Positions 1 through 9,547 of a DNA stretch of 64,000 bases are shown piece after piece. The DNA is taken from NCBI RefSeq assembly GCF_007992835.1, contig NZ_BKBA01000011.1, positions 1 to 64,000 on the forward strand, read 5' to 3'. A program made the position numbers and the translations under genes. Each line of letters begins with the position of its first letter. Within the stretch, counting starts at the first letter, position 1. The notes under the pieces are model-generated. The model made no database searches. It was not told the DNA's origin and worked only from the letters and a program-made list of their open reading frames with translations. Source of the DNA: Knoellia locipacati. GTDB lineage: Bacteria > Actinomycetota > Actinomycetes > Actinomycetales > Dermatophilaceae.

Positions 1-70
1 GCGGGGTGCCGGCACGGACCGCGTCACCGGCACCGCTGCTCGACCGTGCCGCAGGTGAGAACGACAGCAG

Positions 71-126
71 CACCGCACCACCGCACCACCGCACCACCGC
101 ACCACCGCAGGACCGCACCACCGCAC
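71..126. repeat. 8-bp tandem repeat, 7 copies
   Basis: Seven consecutive copies of CACCGCAC (copies 5 and 6 each carry one change) lie just upstream of the first type VII secretion gene. The unit is not a multiple of three and ends about 30 bp before the GTG start at 156, so it is read here as leader or promoter-proximal DNA, not coding sequence. Copy-number slippage would change leader length or promoter spacing. Confidence 0.85.
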
Positions 127-155
127 CGACGAGAAGTTCAGGGGAGGAACCATCC

Positions 156-761
156 GTGTCAGGCGAGAACGAGGTCGAGTACCCGACCGAGACCATGACC
201 ACCTTGGCCAACACCAGGCAGACCAAGTGGGACACGGACGCCACCGAGGGCGTCAAGAAGATCCGCGACGCCCTCGCGGACAGGAGCACCTTCGGTGACC
301 TGCCGGTGCTCGCCTCGTACGGCTCGGTCTTCGAGGAGGTCCGCACGATCTACCTCGAGACCCTGCGGGGTGCGAAGGCGGACCTCGAGGCCGTGGCCCA
401 GGGCATCCGCACCTCCGCCCAGCAGATGAAGGACCGCGACGACCAGGCCGGCGCCGCGTTCGTCGACCTCTGGCAGCGCTGGGAGAACGGGCCGCTCGAG
501 AGCACGCGCAACCACGAGCAGGCCTCGTCGACCGAGTCGGCGCAGACCGCCGCCGAGACGGCCGACTCGGCGCAGTCCGGTGCCGCGGCGCCCGGCGGCA
601 CCCCCGCCGAGGGCGGCGAGGTCCCGACCGGCGAGAACCCCGACACCCAGTCGGAGGGCGCGATCCCCACGGGCGACGCCCCACCCGCCTCCGGTGACGA
701 AACGGACACCACGACCTACGACGCCACCTCCGGCCAGCCTCAGTCGCCGTACTTCCAGTGA
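156..761 (+). CDS. type VII secretion-associated helical protein
   Basis: A 201-residue protein not assigned to a named family. Residues 1 to about 120 look helical and charged, as in WXG100-like T7SS partners, though no clear WXG motif is visible. The remainder is a low-complexity tail rich in Ala, Gly, Thr, Pro and acidic residues. The GTG at 156 was chosen because GGGGAGG stands 9 nt upstream; an in-frame ATG farther upstream would put the 8-bp tandem repeat in the protein. Its stop overlaps the mycosin start (GTGA), so the two are probably translationally coupled. Role as substrate or substrate partner is inferred from position and shape only. Confidence 0.6.
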   Translation: MSGENEVEYPTETMTTLANTRQTKWDTDATEGVKKIRDALADRSTFGDLPVLASYGSVFEEVRTIYLETLRGAKADLEAVAQGIRTSAQQMKDRDDQAGAAFVDLWQRWENGPLESTRNHEQASSTESAQTAAETADSAQSGAAAPGGTPAEGGEVPTGENPDTQSEGAIPTGDAPPASGDETDTTTYDATSGQPQSPYFQ

Positions 762-2296
762 CCATGGCCCCGCGTCCGCTCCGCCTCCGTCGCGCGTTCG
801 CCGTGGCCGCAGCCTCCGCTGTCGCCTCGGTGGCGCTCGTCGGCGCGCCCGCCGCGACGGCGGACCCGCTCGACGACGGTCAGTGGTGGCGTGCGGCGAT
901 GGGCGTCGACGAGCTCAACGGCGCCGGCGCCGGCCAGGGCGTGACGGTCGCGGTGATCGACGGGCCGATCGACTCGAGCGTCCCCGAGCTCAAGGGCCGG
1001 GTCGCGGCCTCGAGCACCGAGTGCCTCACGAAGACGGGCGGCCGACAGGCATCCACCGCCACGGGGGCCGCCGCCGACCACGCGACGAGCATGGCCTCGC
1101 TCATCGTCGGCAGCGGCAAGGGCACCGCCGCGGGCGGTCGCGGCATCGCGGGGATCGCCCCCAGGGCGACGCTGCGCCACTACGCCGTGCTCTACGCCGA
1201 CACCACCGACGGCGGTCGCGACGGCTGCCGCCTCGACGTCTCGGGCCTCGACCAGTCGGGCAAGGCCACGGCCCGGGCCATCCGCCAGGCCGTCAAGGAC
1301 GGCGCGAAGGTGCTGAGCATCAGCCTCTCCGTGGACTACGACGCAGACCTGGTCGGCGCGCTGCTCGACGCCTACAAGGCCGGCGCCATCGTCGTGGGGT
1401 CCACCAACAACGACACCACGAACGTCCGTTGGCCCGGGATCGGCAACGGCGTCGTCACGGTGACCCACGTCGACCGCAACGGCAACCTCGACTCCAGCGC
1501 GCTGCGCAAGAGCCCGCTGCTCGACTTCGCGGCTCCCGGAAGCAAGGTCGCCTCCGGCGGTTCGGGGTCGTCGGGGTGGCGCAGCGACGTCATCGCCGAC
1601 GGGGCGTCGCAGGCCACCGCGATCACCGCGGGCGGGCTGGCCGCCATCTGGTCCGCACACCCCGACGCGACCGGCAACCAGGTCCTCCAGGCGGCGCGCC
1701 AGGCGGTGGGCATCCGCGCCAAGGACGGCAAGTACCTCACGTGGTTCCGGCGCGTGGGCAGCAACCTGCCCGCGGCCACGGGCAAGACCGAGTCCTACGG
1801 TTTCGGCATCTTCGCCCCCGCCGACGCCGTCAAGCTCGACGTCGAGACGCTGCCCGACACCAACCCGATGATCGTCGACAAGGGCGTCGTCGAGCCGACC
1901 GCGGAGCAGATCGCCGCGGCCACCGCCGGCGCGGCGAGCGCCGCGCCGACCGCGCCGAGCACGTCGTCGAGCAGCTCACCGGCCGCGTCGACCTCCCCGA
2001 GCGTCGACGCGGCCGCCCCGACGGGCACCCCCGACGACGGTGACGCCGACGGCGGAGGGTCGGGCTTCGCGTGGCTCGCCGCCGGGATCGGCGCGCTGGC
2101 CGTCGTCGCGGTGCTGGTCCTCCTTCTCCGGCGCAGGTCGGGCGGACCCGGAGCGGCTGACGGCGTGGTCGCGTCCCGCGCCCACGACACGAACGCCACC
2201 CACGACACGAACGACACGAACACGAACGACACGACGGCAGCGACGGATGGGGTCGCTGCCACGACGAAGGAGCACAGCAATGGCGTTGATCGCTGA
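758..2296 (+). CDS. mycP: mycosin, type VII secretion subtilisin-like protease (MycP)
   Basis: A 512-residue membrane-anchored S8 serine protease of the ESX system. Visible features: signal peptide (about 1-36), catalytic Asp68 in AVIDGPID, His108 in DHATSMASL, oxyanion Asn near 217 (STNND), catalytic Ser284 in DGASQATAI, a Ser/Pro-rich linker (about 390-430), a transmembrane helix at 437-457 followed by RRR, and an unusually long 50-residue cytoplasmic tail rich in Asp, Thr and Asn. Family knowledge: mycosins sit in the membrane with the protease outside and are needed for ESX secretion-complex stability. Start GTG 758 overlaps the previous stop; ATG 764 is an alternative. Confidence 0.93.
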   Translation: MTMAPRPLRLRRAFAVAAASAVASVALVGAPAATADPLDDGQWWRAAMGVDELNGAGAGQGVTVAVIDGPIDSSVPELKGRVAASSTECLTKTGGRQASTATGAAADHATSMASLIVGSGKGTAAGGRGIAGIAPRATLRHYAVLYADTTDGGRDGCRLDVSGLDQSGKATARAIRQAVKDGAKVLSISLSVDYDADLVGALLDAYKAGAIVVGSTNNDTTNVRWPGIGNGVVTVTHVDRNGNLDSSALRKSPLLDFAAPGSKVASGGSGSSGWRSDVIADGASQATAITAGGLAAIWSAHPDATGNQVLQAARQAVGIRAKDGKYLTWFRRVGSNLPAATGKTESYGFGIFAPADAVKLDVETLPDTNPMIVDKGVVEPTAEQIAAATAGAASAAPTAPSTSSSSSPAASTSPSVDAAAPTGTPDDGDADGGGSGFAWLAAGIGALAVVAVLVLLLRRRSGGPGAADGVVASRAHDTNATHDTNDTNTNDTTAATDGVAATTKEHSNGVDR

Positions 2297-3803
2297 CGGC
2301 GGCGGGGGCGGACCCACGCTCAACCCCAAGGCCAAGCACTTCGAGCGCGAGCTCTTCAAGGTGTTCGCGGCCAGCACGTCGACCATCTGGCTGACGCAGG
2401 AGGACTGGCGGGGGGCCAAGACCCAGCTCGAGGACCTCGCCAAGGACGTCCAGCAGGTCAAGTCCGAGCTCCAGGCGCCGGGTGACGGCGGCAAGGGCTG
2501 GCAGGGGCCCGCCGCCGAGGCCGCCCTGGCCAGCCTCGACAAGCTCAGCACGACGCTCGACGGGCACGCGGCCAAGGTCGGCGAGGTCGACACCAGCCTC
2601 GGCCAGGTCTACAAGGCGATCAGCGACGCCAAGGCGGGGTGGTACTCCGACGTGGCGAGCATCTCGACCTACGTCGACCCCTCGGCCCACACCCGCCTGC
2701 CGGCGCCCTACCTGCCGACCCCGGAGAACAAGGCCCAGTACAGCGTGCCCGACGCCGAGGCCGCGGCCGCGGCCGAGGACGCCCTCTGGGAGCAGCGCAA
2801 CCAGGCCGCCAAGGGCGTGCTCGAGCAGCTCGGTGCAGACACCCAGACCGCGACGGGCACGATGCCGATCGAGTCCAAGACCAAGTCCGAGACGCCCTAC
2901 GCGCCGACCGGTCCCGGCCCGAGCACCAACTACCCGACGGGGACGTCCACCCCGTCGGGCGGTGGTGGCGGCTACCAGATCGGCCAGCCCGTCGGTCCCG
3001 GCTTCCAGGTGCAGCCCACCGACACCGGGGGCGACCCCGACGACGAGAACCCGATCCCGATCCCGGTCCACGAGGAGCCGGAGGAGATCACGATCGGCGA
3101 CCCGCCCGGACCGGACCCCGACCCGACCTCCTACGAGGACCCGATCAGCTCCGACGGTGACGTCACGGGCTCGACGAGCGTGAGCACCGGCACGACCGGT
3201 GGCCAGACGTCCTTCCCGACCGGTGGTGGCGGTGGCGGCGGCGGACTCGGTGTCGCCGCTGGTGGCGTCGGCACGGGTGCCGCCGGAATCGGCGGCCTGC
3301 TCGGCGCCCGTGGCGGCGGCCTGTTCGGCTCCCGCGGCGGTGGCATGGTCCCCACCGGCGGCGCCCAGGGCCGCGGCACGGGGGCGGGGGCCCGCGGGAC
3401 GGCGTTCCGCTCGGGCGGTGCCGCCGGCGCCACCGGTCGTGGTGGCCAGATGGTCCCCGGCGGTGGGCAGGGTCGCGGCGCGACCTCGGCCCGTGGCTCG
3501 GCGGTCAAGGGTGCCACCGGCTCGGGCCGCTACGGCGTCCCCAAGCTCGACGGCAAGGGCGGCGTGGCCGCCGGCTCCGGGCAGGGCGCCAAGGGCGGTG
3601 CCCGAGGTGGCGCCGGTGCCAACGGTCGTGGCTCGTCCGCGCGCGGCGGCGCAGCCCGCGCAGGTGCTGCCGGTGCCGCTGGCGGTCGTGGCTCACGCAA
3701 GGGCGACCGCGACCAGGCGCAGGACGTCGACAAGCTGACCCATGAGGACGAGGAGAGCTGGTACGACGGCACCGAGGAGTCCAGCCCCCAGGTCTGGGAG
3801 TAG
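2280..3803 (+). CDS. WXG100-like type VII secretion protein with Gly/Arg-rich C-terminus
   Basis: A 507-residue protein. Residues 1-125 are helical with a WQG turn at 74-76, matching the WXG100 pattern of helix-WXG-helix secretion targets. A Pro/acidic stretch follows (about 220-300), then roughly 170 residues of Gly/Arg/Ala-rich repeats (about 313-480), and a strongly acidic end (HEDEESWYDG, ending PQVWE). ATG 2280 has a good GAAGGAG site and overlaps the mycP end by 17 bp. By position and shape it corresponds to the large PPE-like or WXG100-like proteins of actinobacterial ESX loci; whether it is secreted or structural cannot be told. Confidence 0.72.
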   Translation: MALIADGGGGGPTLNPKAKHFERELFKVFAASTSTIWLTQEDWRGAKTQLEDLAKDVQQVKSELQAPGDGGKGWQGPAAEAALASLDKLSTTLDGHAAKVGEVDTSLGQVYKAISDAKAGWYSDVASISTYVDPSAHTRLPAPYLPTPENKAQYSVPDAEAAAAAEDALWEQRNQAAKGVLEQLGADTQTATGTMPIESKTKSETPYAPTGPGPSTNYPTGTSTPSGGGGGYQIGQPVGPGFQVQPTDTGGDPDDENPIPIPVHEEPEEITIGDPPGPDPDPTSYEDPISSDGDVTGSTSVSTGTTGGQTSFPTGGGGGGGGLGVAAGGVGTGAAGIGGLLGARGGGLFGSRGGGMVPTGGAQGRGTGAGARGTAFRSGGAAGATGRGGQMVPGGGQGRGATSARGSAVKGATGSGRYGVPKLDGKGGVAAGSGQGAKGGARGGAGANGRGSSARGGAARAGAAGAAGGRGSRKGDRDQAQDVDKLTHEDEESWYDGTEESSPQVWE

Positions 3804-3834
3804 CTCCCTTCAGGACGACATCCGGCGGGTGGCC

Positions 3835-5436
3835 TCAGCCCGAGGTCATCCGCCGGATTGCTTCGACACCACCCGCGGCGACGATGCCCAGGGGCAGCGA
3901 CAGCGCCACGGTGAGGGTCTCGATGGCGTCGGCGAACCGCGACATCCGCGTCGAACGGTAGCCGCGCACGATGGCGGAGGAGCTGAGGACGCTGATCCAG
4001 GCGATGCCGGTCGCGACGACGAAGAGGACGACCGGGGCGGCGGACCACCCGGTCGCCAGCAACGCGTAGGCCGCGGCGAGCAGCAGCGACGCGCACGCCG
4101 CCAGCATGCTGTAGCGGGGGAGCCTGTCGCGCACCGATCGTGACTGGTAGCCGCAGGCCAGCGCGGCCCCGACGAGGAGGGCGACCGAGCCCCAGCGGAC
4201 GACCGGGTCGCTCGGGGCGGAGCTGACGAGCAGCCACCCGCCCACGGCCGTCGTGAGGGACAGGTATGCCGTGCCGATCGCGACGATCTCACGGGCCGCG
4301 TCGAACCGCGCCCGCATGTCGCCGCGGGTGATCCGCTTGCGCCGGCCGAGGCCGCGCTCGCGGACCGACCAGATGGTCGTCGAGAGCCGCTCGGTGTCGA
4401 CGAGCTGGTTCGCGTCGACGGTGAGGCTGGTCGTCGGCAGCAGGCGGATGAGCAGTGGTCCGAGGCCGGTGACGACGGCGGCGATCGAGGGGCCGGGCCA
4501 GTCGAGCACGGTGCCGAGCCCGACGAGCAGCCCCATCCCACCGATCGCCGACAGCACGGTGCGGTCACCGGGGGAGTCGACGGCGACCCGCGAGCGGGTG
4601 ATCGCGAGGGCTAGCACGGCGACGGCGCAGCCGACGACGACCGCCACGGACTCGCGTCCGGGCGAGCTGGGCAGGGGGAGGGTCAGGCCGGCGGCAAGAC
4701 CGAGGGCAGGAGCGGTGGCTGCTGCGGCGAACCGGTGTGCCCGCTCGCTGCTCAGGGCGGCGAGCCCGATGGCGCCGACGGCCAGGAGACCCGCGGCGAC
4801 CGTGGGCATCCACGCCGAGGACAGTCCCCAGACAGTGAACCCGCTGACGTCGCCGTTGCTGCGGGCCAGCGTCCAGGCGGCGACGAGGCTGATGACCGCG
4901 CCGAACGCCGCGGAGAGCCAGATGAGCTGGGAGGCCACCGTGGGCACGGGGGCCACGGTGGGCGTGCGGCGGACCTCGCGCACGGTGGTGAGACTCGAGC
5001 GCGGGCCGGTGACCTCGGGGACCGGGACCGGTGCCGCCTCACCACGGCGGCGGGTGGACTCGTCGACCTCGGACGCGCTCGGCACGGGGTCGGGCTCGTC
5101 GCGGTGGCGTCCGCCGGAGCCGGCGGGTGCGCTCGAGCGGGCCCCGCCGGCGCTGCGGCCGCGGTCGAGGTTGAGGATGTCGCGGGTCACCGCGTGCGTC
5201 GTCACGGGGACGACGCTGAGGATCGACCCGGTCGGCACCGACTCGTCGAACGCGTCGTGCGGGCCGAGCACGCGACCGCTCGGGGTGGCGATGGCGTGGG
5301 GGTTCGCGCGCGACGCGATGCCGAGCACGGAGAGGACGTCGGTGACCCGGGCGCCGTGGGGCACGACGAGGTCGTAGCGGCGACCACCCGCGGTGAGGCT
5401 GATCTGGAGCCCCGCGGACGTGTCGGTGCCCGGCAT
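3835..5436 (-). CDS. eccD: EccD, type VII secretion membrane channel component
   Basis: A 533-residue protein with an N-terminal ubiquitin-like (YukD) domain at about 8-78, a charged low-complexity linker (90-160), and 10-11 hydrophobic helices from about 166 to the C-terminus, the standard EccD layout. In ESX machines EccD forms the membrane core with EccB, EccC and EccE. The ATG at 5436 was preferred over an upstream in-frame start because the conserved domain begins right after it and GGGAGAAGAGGGGGA lies just upstream. It is divergent from eccC and convergent with the WXG100-like gene; 31 bp separate the two 3' ends. Confidence 0.92.
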   Translation of the reverse strand: MPGTDTSAGLQISLTAGGRRYDLVVPHGARVTDVLSVLGIASRANPHAIATPSGRVLGPHDAFDESVPTGSILSVVPVTTHAVTRDILNLDRGRSAGGARSSAPAGSGGRHRDEPDPVPSASEVDESTRRRGEAAPVPVPEVTGPRSSLTTVREVRRTPTVAPVPTVASQLIWLSAAFGAVISLVAAWTLARSNGDVSGFTVWGLSSAWMPTVAAGLLAVGAIGLAALSSERAHRFAAAATAPALGLAAGLTLPLPSSPGRESVAVVVGCAVAVLALAITRSRVAVDSPGDRTVLSAIGGMGLLVGLGTVLDWPGPSIAAVVTGLGPLLIRLLPTTSLTVDANQLVDTERLSTTIWSVRERGLGRRKRITRGDMRARFDAAREIVAIGTAYLSLTTAVGGWLLVSSAPSDPVVRWGSVALLVGAALACGYQSRSVRDRLPRYSMLAACASLLLAAAYALLATGWSAAPVVLFVVATGIAWISVLSSSAIVRGYRSTRMSRFADAIETLTVALSLPLGIVAAGGVEAIRRMTSG

Positions 5437-5531
5437 ACCGTCCCCCTCTTCTCCCAAGTCCCGTTCATCACGAAGAATAGGCCGCGGGGGAGCACCGTGG
5501 TGCGCCACCTCCATCCTGCCTGCGCGCCGTA

Positions 5532-5537
5532 TAGGTT
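5532..5537 (+). promoter_or_regulatory. -10 element for eccC
   Basis: TAGGTT, of the TANNNT type recurring before genes here, sits 34 nt upstream of the eccC GTG in the 135-bp divergent eccD-eccC region. A ribosome site (GGGGAGGGA) then precedes the GTG, so this mRNA has a leader. No convincing -35 box was seen. Confidence 0.45.
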
Positions 5538-5571
5538 GGCCCAGGCATCAGCACACTCGGGGAGGGAACTC

Positions 5572-8500
5572 GTGACCGCGACAGTCGGAGGCACGCGCCA
5601 GGAGGCGCCGGCCGTCCCGTCGGGACGGATCGTCCTGCAGCCGCCACCGGAGATCACCCCCGCCGAGGGACTGAGCAACGTCCTCATGCAGGCCGTGCCG
5701 ATGCTCGGCAGCGTCGGCTCGATGGGCTTCGTCGCGCTGTCGCAGCCGGGTCCGCGCGGCATCATCGGTGCTGGCATGTTCCTCGTCGCCTCGCTGGGCT
5801 TCGTCTTCGCGAGCGGCGTGCGCCAGCGCCAGCAGCACACGACCGAGGTCATCTCCAACCGGCGCGAGTACCTCGCCTACCTCGCCGAGGTCCGCGGCAC
5901 CGTGCGCGACGCCGCGGCCAAGCAGCGTGAGGCGGGGCTGTGGAACTATCCGGCGCCGGCCTCGCTGCCGCTGCTCGCCGAGGAGAAGAGCCGCGTCTGG
6001 GAGCGCCTGCCCAAGGACGACGACTTCCTGCACGTGCGCATGGGCACGACCTCGCAGCCGCTGTGCCTCACGCTCGAGCCCGCCGAGACCCCGCCCCTGG
6101 CGCAGCTCGACCCGGTCGCGGCCTCGGGTCTGCACCGCCTCCTCACGACCCACCGCGTCCAGCACGGCCTGCCCGCGTCGGTGTCGCTGTCCGCGTGGGC
6201 ACGGGTCCAGGTCACCGGTGAGGCCGGCCCGGCGCGGGCCCTCGCCCGCTCGCTCGTCGTCAACGCCGCGGTGATGCACTCGCCCGAGTCGCTCGTCGTC
6301 GCGGCGCTGGTCGGCCCTGACGTGCGTGACGAGTGGGACTGGCTCAAGTGGCTCCCGCACGCCCTCAGCCCGCGCGAGCGTGACGCGATCGGTCCGATGC
6401 GCCTCGTCGCCGAGTCGGTCGACGAGCTGCTCGAGCTCCTCCCCGACGACATCACCGACCGGCCGCGGTTCGGGCCGAGCGCCCAGCCGTCGACGCCGCA
6501 CGTCCTCGTCATCGTCGACGGCGCACGCCTGCCGCGGCACAACCCGCTCGTCACCGAGGACGGCGTCCTCGGGGTCACCGTCCTCGACCTCCCGGAGCAG
6601 TGGGGAGAGCTCGACTCGACGACGACCCTGCGCCTCGCGGTCGACGCTGCGCGGCAGGGTATGCCGTCCGCCCAGGTCCCGTTCGAGATCCTCAGCCTGA
6701 GCCGTGGCGGGGCCAAGGGCCTCGCCGACCAGATGAGCATCACCGAGGCCGAGGCCGCCGCCCGACGTCTCGCGCCGATGTTCGTCAGCGGTGAGGTCGA
6801 GGTCCGCGACGCGCTCACGAGCAGCACCGAGCTGGTCGACCTGCTCGGTCTGGGCGACGTCCGCGACTTCGACCCGGCGACCGCGTGGCGCCCGCGTCTG
6901 CAGCGTGACCGGCTGCGGGTGCCGATCGGTGTCGGCGGCAACGGCCAGGTCGTCGCCCTCGACATCAAGGAGTCCGCCCAGCAGGGCATGGGCCCGCACG
7001 GTCTCGTCATCGGCGCCACCGGCTCCGGCAAGTCCGAGCTCCTGCGCACGCTCGTGCTCGCGCTCGCGATGACCCACTCGTCCGAGCAGCTCAACTTCGT
7101 CCTCGTCGACTTCAAGGGTGGTGCGACGTTCGCGGGCATGGCCGACATGCCGCACGTCTCGGCCGTCATCACCAACCTCGGTCAGGAGCTCACGCTCGTC
7201 GAGCGCATGCAGGACGCCCTGCAGGGAGAGATGACCCGCCGCCAGGAGCTCCTGCGCTCGGCCGGCAACTTCGCCAACGTCACCGACTACGAGAAGGCGC
7301 GGGCGGGTGGGGCCGATCTGGAGCCGCTCCCGGCGCTGCTCATCGTCGCCGACGAGTTCTCCGAGCTGCTCTCGGCCAAGCCCGAGTTCGCCGACCTCTT
7401 CGTCGCCATCGGCCGCCTCGGCCGGTCGCTCTCGATGCACCTGCTGCTCTCGTCGCAGCGCCTCGAGGAGGGCAGGCTCCGCGGCCTCGAGTCGCACCTG
7501 TCCTACCGGATCGGTCTGCGCACGTTCTCCGCGGGCGAGTCGCGCACCGTCATCGGCGTTCCCGATGCCTACGAGCTGCCGCCCGTGCCGGGTCTGGGCT
7601 ACCTCAAGCCCGACCAGACCACGCTGCTCAAGTTCAAGGCCGCCTACGTCTCCGGTCCGCCGAAGGGACGTCGGCGCCGGTCGACCGCGGGCACCGGTGG
7701 CACGTCGATGCAGGTCCTGCCGTTCACCTCGACCAAGGCGGTCTCGGCGCTGCAGCGCGTCGACGAGGCGCCGGTCGCCACGAACGAGCCCGAGGAGACC
7801 CGTGCGGTCTTCGACATCGCCGTCGAGCGGATGAAGGGCAAGGGCAGGCCCGCCCACCAGGTCTGGCTGCCCCCGCTCGACGTGCCGAACTCCCTCGACC
7901 AGCTCCTCGGCGACCTCGCCACGGACCCGCAGCTCGGGCTGGTCAGCCGGCGCTGGCGCGACCGCGGCAGCTACGTCTTCCCGATGGGCATCGTCGACCG
8001 GCCGCTCGAGCAGCGCCGCGAGATGTTCGTGCTCAACCTCGGTGGGGCCGCCGGACACGTGGCCGTCGTCGGTGGACCGCGCACGGGTCGCAGCACCTTC
8101 GCGCGCACGCTCGTCAGCTCGATCTCGCTCACGACGACGCCGTTGGAGACGCAGTTCTACATCCTCGACTTCGGTGGCGGCACGTTCACGCCCTTCGCTG
8201 GGCTGCCGCACGTCGCCGGTGTGGCCAACCGCAACGAGCCCGACGTCGTGCGCCGCACGGTCGCCGAGATCAGCGGCATCATCGACAAGCGCGAGGCCTA
8301 CTTCCGGGCGCAGGGCATCGACTCGATCGAGACCTACCGCCGCCGCCGCGCCGAGGGGCGTGCCGACGACGGCTACGGCGACGTCTTCCTCGTCGTCGAC
8401 GGCTGGCCCACGATCCGGGCCGAGTTCGACGAGCTCGAGCAGTCGATCAGCGGCATCGCCGGGCGTGGTCTCACCTTCGGCATCCATGTCGTCATCACGA

Positions 8501-9540
8501 CCTCGCGCTGGATGGACTTCCGGATGCAGATCCGCGACGTCCTCGGCACCCGCGTCGAGCTCGGGCTCGGTGACCCCGGCGACTCCGAGATCGACCGCCG
8601 GGTCGCGGCCAACGTGCCCAAGGGACGTCCCGGACGAGGCATCACGACGACCAAGCACCACTTCCTCGCCGGCATCCCGCGCGTCGACGGCTCCGGCCGG
8701 GTCGACGACCTCGGCGAGGGTGTCGACGACATGGTCGCCAGGGTCTCCGCCGCGTGGCAGGGTCCCCGGGGTCCCAAGCTCCGGCTCCTGCCAGAGCGGA
8801 TCACGCTCGAGGCGATCCGTGCCCAGGCCGGTCCCGACGACAAGCGGGTCCTGCTCGGCATCGACGAGAACAACCTCGAGCCGGTCGGCGTCGACGTCAC
8901 GGAGGAGTCGCACCTCTACCTCTTCGGGGACTCCGACTCCGGCAAGTCGGCGATGCTGCGCGGCTACGCCAGTGAGATCGCCCGCCTCTACACGCCCGAG
9001 CAGGCCAAGCTCTTCGTCGTCGACTACCGACGCGCCCTGCTCGGCGAGCTGCCGCCGGACCACGTCGCCGAGTACATGACGACCGAGGAGCAGGTGACGG
9101 CCGAGATGGAGGGCCTCACGGCGTTCCTGCGCACGCGCCTGCCCGGCCCCGACGTCACTCCCGAGCAGCTGCGCTCGCGGTCGTGGTGGTCGGGCTCGGA
9201 GGCGTTCATCCTCGTCGACGACTACGACCTCGTCGTGACGTCCGCCGGGTCGCCGCTGCGCCCGCTCGTGCCGCTGCTCGCCCAGGCGACCGACGTCGGC
9301 CTGCACCTCGTCGTGACGCGTCGCTCCGGTGGCGCCTCGCGGTCGAGCTACGAGCCGGTGCTCCAGGCGCTGCGCGACCTCGCGAGCCCCGGCATCCAGC
9401 TGAGCACGCCGCCCGACGAGGGTGCGCTCGTCGGCAACGTCCGCGGCTCGCTCCAGCCCGCCGGACGCGGTCGGCTCGTGACCCGCGACAACGGCAACCA
9501 GGTCGTCCAGCTCGCCTGGCACCCCGCCAAGCACAGCTGA
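5572..9540 (+). CDS. eccC: EccC, three-domain FtsK/SpoIIIE ATPase of type VII secretion
   Basis: A 1322-residue motor protein on one chain (no EccCa/EccCb split). Two transmembrane helices lie near 40-85. Three ATPase domains follow: Walker A GATGSGKS at 481-488 with Walker B LIVADE; a second with GPRTGRST at about 835-842, where the usual Lys is Arg; a third with GDSDSGKS at 1119-1126 and Walker B FILVDD. Family knowledge: domain 1 drives export and domains 2/3 bind substrate signals. GTG 5572 was chosen for the GGGGAGGGA site 3 nt before it and the match to EccC N-termini. It is followed by a strong hairpin, so downstream genes probably have their own promoter. Confidence 0.95.
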   Translation: MTATVGGTRQEAPAVPSGRIVLQPPPEITPAEGLSNVLMQAVPMLGSVGSMGFVALSQPGPRGIIGAGMFLVASLGFVFASGVRQRQQHTTEVISNRREYLAYLAEVRGTVRDAAAKQREAGLWNYPAPASLPLLAEEKSRVWERLPKDDDFLHVRMGTTSQPLCLTLEPAETPPLAQLDPVAASGLHRLLTTHRVQHGLPASVSLSAWARVQVTGEAGPARALARSLVVNAAVMHSPESLVVAALVGPDVRDEWDWLKWLPHALSPRERDAIGPMRLVAESVDELLELLPDDITDRPRFGPSAQPSTPHVLVIVDGARLPRHNPLVTEDGVLGVTVLDLPEQWGELDSTTTLRLAVDAARQGMPSAQVPFEILSLSRGGAKGLADQMSITEAEAAARRLAPMFVSGEVEVRDALTSSTELVDLLGLGDVRDFDPATAWRPRLQRDRLRVPIGVGGNGQVVALDIKESAQQGMGPHGLVIGATGSGKSELLRTLVLALAMTHSSEQLNFVLVDFKGGATFAGMADMPHVSAVITNLGQELTLVERMQDALQGEMTRRQELLRSAGNFANVTDYEKARAGGADLEPLPALLIVADEFSELLSAKPEFADLFVAIGRLGRSLSMHLLLSSQRLEEGRLRGLESHLSYRIGLRTFSAGESRTVIGVPDAYELPPVPGLGYLKPDQTTLLKFKAAYVSGPPKGRRRRSTAGTGGTSMQVLPFTSTKAVSALQRVDEAPVATNEPEETRAVFDIAVERMKGKGRPAHQVWLPPLDVPNSLDQLLGDLATDPQLGLVSRRWRDRGSYVFPMGIVDRPLEQRREMFVLNLGGAAGHVAVVGGPRTGRSTFARTLVSSISLTTTPLETQFYILDFGGGTFTPFAGLPHVAGVANRNEPDVVRRTVAEISGIIDKREAYFRAQGIDSIETYRRRRAEGRADDGYGDVFLVVDGWPTIRAEFDELEQSISGIAGRGLTFGIHVVITTSRWMDFRMQIRDVLGTRVELGLGDPGDSEIDRRVAANVPKGRPGRGITTTKHHFLAGIPRVDGSGRVDDLGEGVDDMVARVSAAWQGPRGPKLRLLPERITLEAIRAQAGPDDKRVLLGIDENNLEPVGVDVTEESHLYLFGDSDSGKSAMLRGYASEIARLYTPEQAKLFVVDYRRALLGELPPDHVAEYMTTEEQVTAEMEGLTAFLRTRLPGPDVTPEQLRSRSWWSGSEAFILVDDYDLVVTSAGSPLRPLVPLLAQATDVGLHLVVTRRSGGASRSSYEPVLQALRDLASPGIQLSTPPDEGALVGNVRGSLQPAGRGRLVTRDNGNQVVQLAWHPAKHS

Positions 9541-9547
9541 GCGACGG

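Noticed and set aside
71-126. Thr/Ala/Pro-rich N-terminal extension of the first T7SS protein
   Set aside because: The 8-bp unit shifts frame with each copy and a strong ribosome site lies after it, before GTG 156.
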